NCBI RefSeq assembly: GCF_000304475.1
Contig: NC_018944.1
Coordinates: forward strand, 186,001-250,000
Source of the DNA: Kazachstania africana CBS 2517
Taxonomy: Eukaryota; Ascomycota; Saccharomycetes; Saccharomycetales; Saccharomycetaceae
DNA length: 64,000 bases
Direction: 5' to 3'
The notes under the pieces are model-generated. The model was given only the letters and a program-made list of their open reading frames with translations, was not told the origin of the DNA and searched no databases. Positions 58,405 through 64,000 of this stretch are shown in pieces (position 1 is the first letter of the stretch; every line of letters starts with the position of its first letter). The translations under genes were made by a program, and so were the position numbers.

Positions 58405-61161
58405 TTATTTACTTGAATTGAATTGCGTACTATCGCTTTTGCTATTGGATTTATCTATAAAACCCCTCTCCGAAACCATTAATTTTATTGATTGATTTCT
58501 TGGTTCAAAATATCCATTTATATCAACATCGTTTGAGCTAACTTCTGCCAGAGAGGGCCCGTTACTTGGAATCCTGAGACTCTTGTTCGAATCTGTGATG
58601 GTAGATGATGGGATTGAATTGCTGCTACTATCCTGATAATTTATTGGTGCAGAAAGTGAGTTTGAACTTGGTGATCTTTTTGGAGGTTGTAAAGTACGTC
58701 TATGCCTACTATTTCTTATTGACAATGATTCAAAATTTAGTTCGTCCCCTGTGTCTTCGTAGTCATCATCTTCATTGTTGCTCGTGCGTGGTTGTAATGG
58801 AAATCGTACTGTTTCTGGTACAATATTTTCTTCATCTTCGTCATCTTCACTGTCAGAATTGAAAATGAATGTTTTATTTGAATTACTACATGATGATACA
58901 GTAGACCTTAATATGGATTTATCATTAACACCCTCTGTTGGAACATCAGGACTTAAGGGTTGACCTGTGATAAAACTGCGCGTCTTAGATCTTAATATTT
59001 CTAATGAAGCAGCACCATTAAAAGAATTATTCAAATCTTTCAATGAATTGTTACCTCTTCCCAAGGAAGTCGTTCTCCTTAGTTGTAAACCACCATCATA
59101 ATTATCATTACTATCTGAATTCGATTCATCATCGCTACTTTGATATCGAGAGTCTTCTATGAACTCTTCATCATCAGTATTTGATGATAAGCTGTAAGGT
59201 TCATCATCAGTATTTGATGATAAGCTGTAAGGTTCATCATCATACGCATTTACGTTTTCTTGAAAGGCGTTACTACTTTCATTGGCGATAACAGTTTGTA
59301 AATCAATTCCCTCAGGAACATCAATAATGTCACATGAATCGATTGGAAAGAAACTTGATGTATCACCAGTGTAAACGGAGTTATAGTCATAAATATAATC
59401 ATAACCTCTTTGAGTATTGACGTTATGAGACACTGCATTACCATAGCTGTTATCGAATTCGCTCCCATCAGATTCATCATCCGAGCCATAATTTAATGTT
59501 GTGGCCGGCAGTAACTTTATAATTGGATGTATATGAGGATGATGGTGTTTTGCATTTGACGAATCAATGGACGAAGTGTCAGTAACGGGGGAATGGACAA
59601 TAGAATCAGATCTTCTTGTGAATCTTGCGTTTATAAACAAGCCACCATTGTTGTCATCTTCTTCCTCAGAATAATCTTCTTCTTCAGAATTATCGTAATT
59701 GTTATTACTTTCATTATCTTCATCATTGCTGTTATTATATGAATATTGGTAAGTAGTGTCACTTTCGGAGTTTAAAGCATCATCAGATTTTGAATATTTA
59801 ATTGCCACACATTGTTCAACACGGTCATTGAAATGGATATGCCTATTTGTGTTATGAGTTTTCGTTCGTAAAGGATCCGTCAAAATGGACGATAACTTGA
59901 CCTCATTATCCGGTACTTCTTCATCATTTTCATTACTCATTTCTGCTTCATTTCGCTTATTAAGATGTTGTTTTAACCCACTTACAATGGATGCTGGCAA
60001 AGTGGTATCACTACTACCTCTAATAATTGGTGGTTTCAAAAGAGTGGAAGGACTTATGTTGAGTTTTATACTATCTTCATTTTGATTTGAAGCCAAATTA
60101 TCCTGAATATCATTGGATTTTAAAATTTGCTTTTGTTGTTGTTTTGATTTATAAAAATATTGGGCGTTAACTTTTGCAGCAAGATAATCATAATCGTCAT
60201 ATACCGAACTACTTGGATCCATAACACTGGTAGCATGCCTCATTTCATTATAATGCTTTCTAGCTTCATTTAACTTCCACAAAGAATTTTCTTCGAGAAT
60301 TTCCGTAACAGTTCTTTTCTTTAAGATTGGTTTAGGTACCTTTGTATTTTTTTTAGAACTTCTTCTCTTGGAGTTTTCATCATCAGAACCGTATTGATCA
60401 TTATCTATTATATTCGAACTGTTTTCCATTTCATGAGAATCACGTACAATTGGGCCATAAAGCCAAGTTACATCTGAATCCTTTGACCAGTTCACTACTT
60501 CTGGTGAGACTGTCTTCAGACCAGATCTTGCTTTAGCCCACGTCCTCCATGATGCATTCTCCAATCTTGAAGAGTTGATTAAATCAGTGTCCCTTTTCTT
60601 TTTCTTCAATATAATGTACTTCCAAGAATTTGAGATTTCACTTTCTTCCCAGTGATGAGACAAGTAATCGACGTGTCTTTCAGGTTCTCTGACAACATCA
60701 TTATCATCCTGTGGTACCAATAAATTCTCTGGAGGAGGTGACACCGAACTGGAATTTGGGGTTGTTTCAGTTTCATTATCTTGTTGAATTAACTTCTTGG
60801 TCGGGTCGATATATTCGTCTAACAGGCCCATAGACCTTGTTCTTTTCAGGTTGAACGTGGATTTCTCAAACTCATCATCATTTTCTGCTTCTTTAGCCAT
60901 AGAAACTGAGGGGCCCATATCATCATAATCATTCGGAGGTCTCTTTTCCATATCTTTCGAATCCTTGTTTGAAGAAGCAAAATAAGAGGCTAGATTATTT
61001 GACATTTCGTGGCTCTTAGTATGAACTGGGGATGCGACACTTATTTTGCTGCTTGTAACGTGCTCTTTATTCCTCTGGTTCTTCCCTGTTTGTTGTTCTG
61101 CCTTGTCAATATTAATAAAATATTCAAAAATGCCTCCTATAAGTTTTATTATTTTTTCCAT
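58405..61161 (-). CDS. REG1: Glc7 (PP1) regulatory subunit Reg1
   Basis: Read from 61161 the protein has 918 residues; read from Met53 (61005) it has 866. S. cerevisiae Reg1 starts MSTNLANYFAG, which corresponds to Met53 here (MSNNLASYFA), so the shorter form is likely and the first 52 residues may be leader. Conserved parts follow: FNLKRTRSMGLLDEYIDPTK, HVDYLSHHWEESEISNSWKY and the PP1-docking motif RHIHFNDRVEQC. SHNVNTQRGYDYIYDYNSVY is also kept. Reg1-Glc7 dephosphorylates Snf1 and Mig1 when glucose is present. An 11-residue unit (DDEPYSLSSNT) is duplicated in tandem (59167-59232). Confidence 0.95.
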   Translation of the reverse strand: MEKIIKLIGGIFEYFINIDKAEQQTGKNQRNKEHVTSSKISVASPVHTKSHEMSNNLASYFASSNKDSKDMEKRPPNDYDDMGPSVSMAKEAENDDEFEKSTFNLKRTRSMGLLDEYIDPTKKLIQQDNETETTPNSSSVSPPPENLLVPQDDNDVVREPERHVDYLSHHWEESEISNSWKYIILKKKKRDTDLINSSRLENASWRTWAKARSGLKTVSPEVVNWSKDSDVTWLYGPIVRDSHEMENSSNIIDNDQYGSDDENSKRRSSKKNTKVPKPILKKRTVTEILEENSLWKLNEARKHYNEMRHATSVMDPSSSVYDDYDYLAAKVNAQYFYKSKQQQKQILKSNDIQDNLASNQNEDSIKLNISPSTLLKPPIIRGSSDTTLPASIVSGLKQHLNKRNEAEMSNENDEEVPDNEVKLSSILTDPLRTKTHNTNRHIHFNDRVEQCVAIKYSKSDDALNSESDTTYQYSYNNSNDEDNESNNNYDNSEEEDYSEEEDDNNGGLFINARFTRRSDSIVHSPVTDTSSIDSSNAKHHHPHIHPIIKLLPATTLNYGSDDESDGSEFDNSYGNAVSHNVNTQRGYDYIYDYNSVYTGDTSSFFPIDSCDIIDVPEGIDLQTVIANESSNAFQENVNAYDDEPYSLSSNTDDEPYSLSSNTDDEEFIEDSRYQSSDDESNSDSNDNYDGGLQLRRTTSLGRGNNSLKDLNNSFNGAASLEILRSKTRSFITGQPLSPDVPTEGVNDKSILRSTVSSCSNSNKTFIFNSDSEDDEDEENIVPETVRFPLQPRTSNNEDDDYEDTGDELNFESLSIRNSRHRRTLQPPKRSPSSNSLSAPINYQDSSSNSIPSSTITDSNKSLRIPSNGPSLAEVSSNDVDINGYFEPRNQSIKLMVSERGFIDKSNSKSDSTQFNSSK
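59167..59232. repeat. 33-base tandem duplication inside REG1
   Basis: Two identical 33-base units, 59167-59199 and 59200-59232, encode two copies of the 11-residue unit with core EPYSLSSN. Perfect identity at the DNA level points to a recent duplication. Confidence 0.9.
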
Positions 61162-61313
61162 AAAGCCAAAAAAAAAAATATATAAAAAAATACTTAGTAC
61201 TATAAAAGGCAGTAAGAACTGATATATTGAGTGTTACTTATCAAATAGTGAATATATATATGGATATGCTGAGTGATGGGGAGGATGCTGTGGGATTCGT
61301 TAGGAATAGCAGG

Positions 61314-62423
61314 TCAAGGTAGCTTGTATTCGAGAATAAAGCTGTCGTTATTAATGGAGCTGACGTTGGCTCCGGTGATGAGCCTGATGCCCATTCCGTT
61401 GGTGAGGTCATCTTGGAGGCACATGCCCATGAATTGGCCATTGGTGTTAATGTCTCGGGGGAACTCAATTCTGTTGTAGAACTTGTTTTCGACTGTGTCG
61501 TAGATATGTATTTCGTTTAAATCGGTGTTGTAAATCAAATATTTGTCATTAAGCCAGATCATTCTCTGGGAGGTCCTCTTGAGAAATCTGTTCCTCGTAA
61601 TATTGATATCCCCTATAAGCTGTCCCTGAGTTTCATTGAACGGCTCTCTCCAAATTTGTATCTTACCATCTACACCTGTCGAGATCAATTTTGTACCGTT
61701 ATCATTCCAAACCATATCGTTGATAGATCTGGAGTGTGCCTTCCACTCTTCGATAGATCTATAGTTCATTCTTACGTCCCAGATTCTGATCATTCCATCG
61801 TTATCAGAACTGGCAATCAGATTATCTCTCACGGGATTAATCTTACAACATAGAGTCTTGGAATTTAAATGTTTGCCAAAAATAGTTATACCCAGATTCA
61901 TATTCCTCAAATCTATCAACCGCGGGTAGTAATCATCCAGTGTAACGAGAATGAATTGATTTGCCGTATCCATTTGAAACAAATTGGAATTGAATTCTAA
62001 ATCTTGCACATTGATGAACTTGTTCGTATCCCAGAGCTTTACAAACTTATCGTTACCACAGGTGAAGAACATCCCATCATCTATGGAGTACCATTTCATG
62101 TCGTTTATCCCGAAGAGATGAGAATGTGGTTTTGTCGATGTCCTCGCTAGTTTGTTATTTAAAATATGTGAAGTTGAAAGTGTGTTATCCAGGTTCCATA
62201 GTGAAACAGTACCGTTATTATTCCCAGCTAGAAAAGAAGTCTTGTCGTTATTGAGTGCCAGACAATTGATCTTGTACGGATGATTGTAATATTTTATGTA
62301 CTTAGTCGAATGATACAGGGTTAAATTCTCAATGAGTTTTTCAAATTGAGAAATCTTAACTTGACCCTGTAAGTCTGTAGGTTGTAACAACCCTATCTGT
62401 CTCTTCAACCTTTGCTTATTCAT
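61314..62423 (-). CDS. RAD28: WD40 protein Rad28 (CSA-like)
   Basis: The 369-residue protein consists of WD40 repeats: YKINCLALNNDKTSFLAGNN, NDMKWYSIDDGMFFTCGNDK, VRDNLIASSDNDGMIRIWDV and SINDMVWNDNGTKLISTGVD are clear. Its place after REG1 matches RAD28 (YDR030C, 506 residues), the yeast relative of human CSA (ERCC8), which acts in transcription-linked repair; the yeast mutant phenotype is mild. It is considerably shorter than the S. cerevisiae protein, which suggests lost loops or a shorter terminus. Identification rests on the WD40 fold plus gene order. Confidence 0.82.
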   Translation of the reverse strand: MNKQRLKRQIGLLQPTDLQGQVKISQFEKLIENLTLYHSTKYIKYYNHPYKINCLALNNDKTSFLAGNNNGTVSLWNLDNTLSTSHILNNKLARTSTKPHSHLFGINDMKWYSIDDGMFFTCGNDKFVKLWDTNKFINVQDLEFNSNLFQMDTANQFILVTLDDYYPRLIDLRNMNLGITIFGKHLNSKTLCCKINPVRDNLIASSDNDGMIRIWDVRMNYRSIEEWKAHSRSINDMVWNDNGTKLISTGVDGKIQIWREPFNETQGQLIGDINITRNRFLKRTSQRMIWLNDKYLIYNTDLNEIHIYDTVENKFYNRIEFPRDINTNGQFMGMCLQDDLTNGMGIRLITGANVSSINNDSFILEYKLP

Positions 62424-62543
62424 CTCTGATGTCTGTCCATCTAAGAGAAGTTCATGTCAGAAGTACTAATGAAAAAAAAAAATAGCTTAACAATGTATAA
62501 ATTATTAAAAGCTATATATCATAGATACGGATAAACCAGATAT

Positions 62544-63140
62544 TCAGAATTTCAAAGCAGTTTCATAGAAGGTCTTACCTTGGATTTCATGAACCTTTAA
62601 CTCCAATTCACTTGGGTTTCTAGAACCATCAGCACCGGCAATGGTACCTGCGCCCCATGGAGAACCGCCATGAACTTCTTGTAAATTGGTCAATTCCGGG
62701 AAACAGTTCTTGTAACCTAATGGGACGTATACGATACCGTGGTGGGCCAATGTGGAAAGAGCATTCATGATAGTAGCTTCATTACCACCACCGGTACCCG
62801 TAGAGACAAAACAACCAGCAACTTTACCATGTAAAGAACCTTTAGCCCATAGACCACCGGTTCTGTCCCAGAAGGCCTTCCATTGAGCAGGGAAATTACC
62901 GAATCTTGTTGGAATACCGAAAAGGAAGGCATCGTATTCAGTAAGAGTTTCTCTGGTGGCAAGTGGATATTCTGGCTTTGGAGCACCTCCTAATGCCTTG
63001 ACAACTTCTGGAGTTAAGGTCTCTGGAACTTGAAAGATATCAGCTTGTCCGCCAGCGGCTTCGACACCTTTCTTTTCAGCCTCAGCCAACTTGGCAGTGT
63101 GGCCATATAATGTGTAGACAATAATAGCAACTTTAGTCAT
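62544..63140 (-). CDS. PST2: Flavodoxin-like quinone reductase Pst2 (WrbA family)
   Basis: The 198-residue protein has the length of yeast Pst2. The FMN-binding loops are visible: [20 protein letters not shown] (phosphate loop, 9-28), [20 protein letters not shown] and [19 protein letters not shown]. The C-terminal [20 protein letters not shown] is characteristic of the WrbA family. The enzyme reduces quinones with NAD(P)H by two electrons and is induced by oxidative stress in S. cerevisiae, where it localises to eisosomes. The sister gene is RFS1; the position beside RAD28 and LYS14 fits PST2 (YDR032C). STRE and Reb1-type words lie upstream. Confidence 0.95.
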   Translation of the reverse strand: MTKVAIIVYTLYGHTAKLAEAEKKGVEAAGGQADIFQVPETLTPEVVKALGGAPKPEYPLATRETLTEYDAFLFGIPTRFGNFPAQWKAFWDRTGGLWAKGSLHGKVAGCFVSTGTGGGNEATIMNALSTLAHHGIVYVPLGYKNCFPELTNLQEVHGGSPWGAGTIAGADGSRNPSELELKVHEIQGKTFYETALKF

Positions 63141-63537
63141 GATAATGGTTTCTTGGTTCGTTCTCTCGAGCGTGTAAGATTGCTTGTTTTATCCACCGAG
63201 CCCCTCCCTGGATATATACATCTATCAATTGCTCGAGGCTGTTTCCTACAGGGCCATTGTGGTCAGAGGCACGTGCCATTTTCGATTTTTCTCGAAGAGA
63301 ACAAAAGATTACATGATCAGGGGGGCAGGGACTTTACTGCGCCGTTTTCTCTGCTAGCGGCTTCTCGAAACTACAATAGAGATAATATTTACTAGTGTCA
63401 CATATTTGTTGGGTTACCCGCGTGGGAGTTTTTATATAAGATTTAATAATCTGTATCTAATGATATGGCAATGTTTGTTATGAGAAATGTATGGCGTGGA
63501 TGCTATGCGAGTTTAGTAAGGTCTATTGTTCTCAATT
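63141..63537. promoter_or_regulatory. PST2 promoter with stress and Reb1-type elements
   Basis: The 397-base gap to LYS14 contains CCCCT (63201-63205) and AGGGG (63319-63323), two copies of the Msn2/4 stress element in opposite orientation. TTACCCG (63414-63420) is a Reb1 core about 275 bases before the PST2 ATG. The set fits a stress-induced gene. MRH1, which S. cerevisiae has between PST2 and LYS14, is not present. Confidence 0.55.
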
Positions 63538-64000
63538 TCACCACGTTAGGACGTCTTGGTCCTCGAATTTGTGGTCCTTGTTATCTCCGTACCAAACTTG
63601 CTCTAATCTTTTCAGATTATGTTCTGTCAATCTTCTGAATTTCTTACCGTTCAATTCGAAATATGCTTTAACAGCATTTCTCGTCTCCTCATCCATAGCA
63701 TTTAAGCCAGCTAATAATACAGCAAAGTTTGAATAACAAGTTCTTTGATTCTGTGGCGGGTTTTGGCTATCGACAAATTTAAAAAATGACATAATCTTCT
63801 TGACCACTTCCTGTACAGTATTAGATTCTCTTGGAACACCCAATAATTTTATTAGAACAATCAATAGAAACGATAGCACTTGTGTCTGATGGGAGATATC
63901 GTACCAACTGATTGCAATCGTTTCACCACTATTTAATGTCACCATATCAATAGCATTATCTTTAATCCCACTATTGTTTGGATGTGATTGACTTGTAATA
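63538..64000 (-). CDS. LYS14: Lysine-pathway transcription activator Lys14, C-terminal part
   Basis: The open frame runs off the end of the window; 153 C-terminal residues are visible and the gene starts beyond 64000. They contain DMVTLNSGETIAISWYDISH, QTQVLSFLLIVLIKLLGVP, NQRTCYSNFAVLLAGLNAMD and end EDQDVLTW, which I recognise as the C-terminus of yeast Lys14 (790 residues). Lys14 is a Zn2Cys6 activator of the lysine genes, responding to alpha-aminoadipate semialdehyde. The zinc cluster is outside the window. The Met at 63945 is internal, not a start. Confidence 0.93.
   Translation of the reverse strand, partial: ITSQSHPNNSGIKDNAIDMVTLNSGETIAISWYDISHQTQVLSFLLIVLIKLLGVPRESNTVQEVVKKIMSFFKFVDSQNPPQNQRTCYSNFAVLLAGLNAMDEETRNAVKAYFELNGKKFRRLTEHNLKRLEQVWYGDNKDHKFEDQDVLTW

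Noticed and set aside
63141..63537. A remnant of MRH1 between PST2 and LYS14
   Set aside because: No membrane-protein frame or fragment is visible; the gap is promoter-like.

Overview
The window is nuclear DNA of a budding yeast of the Saccharomycetaceae. The evidence is compact intron-poor genes, the splice signals GTATGT and TACTAAC in two ribosomal-protein genes, PAC, RRPE, MCB, Rap1-like and Reb1-like promoter motifs, and gene order that can be followed almost gene by gene against Saccharomyces cerevisiae. Ortholog names below come from my recognition of the proteins plus this gene order; no search was run. The pattern of retained genes fits a species that descends from the whole-genome duplication (WGD) but is not S. 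cerevisiae. I do not name the species.

Block 1 (1-25471) follows the S. cerevisiae run YPL081W to YPL063W: RPS9 (tail only), RPL21 (with intron), ATP4, YPL077C, GPI2, GCR1, YTA6, UBP16, YPL071C, MUK1, BTS1, YPL068C, YPL067C, RGL1, VPS28, CWC27 and TIM50. A synteny break lies in the 1.2 kb gap after TIM50.

Block 2 (26679-64000) is a composite of two S. cerevisiae sister regions. It holds MNN2, YPK3, CDS1 and RKM3 (chromosome II side), then RPL4, PSF1, RAD61, a FEX-type fluoride exporter, HED1, DAD1, KCS1, GCV1, DAS2, FAL1, a decayed tRNA-Val gene, SES1, an unrecognised gene, RPS11 (with intron), REB1, VPS54, REG1, RAD28, PST2 and the C-terminal part of LYS14 (chromosome IV side). YDR018C, ATG31, MIX14 and MRH1, which S. 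cerevisiae has in this run, are not found in the corresponding gaps.

Functionally this is ordinary housekeeping content: translation (RPS9, RPL21, RPL4, RPS11, SES1, RKM3, FAL1), mitochondria (ATP4, TIM50, UBP16, GCV1), membrane traffic and lipids (MUK1, VPS28, VPS54, GPI2, CDS1, BTS1), glucose control and transcription (GCR1, REG1, REB1, LYS14), chromosome biology (PSF1, RAD61, DAD1, HED1) and signalling (YPK3, KCS1). No mobile element, CRISPR array or clear foreign gene was seen. The points most worth a second look are the tRNA-Val relic with a changed anticodon, the unrecognised gene beside RPS11, a PAC element before the uncharacterised YPL068C, paired PAC/RRPE elements before the neighbours RKM3 and RPL4, and a Reb1-type site in the REB1 promoter.
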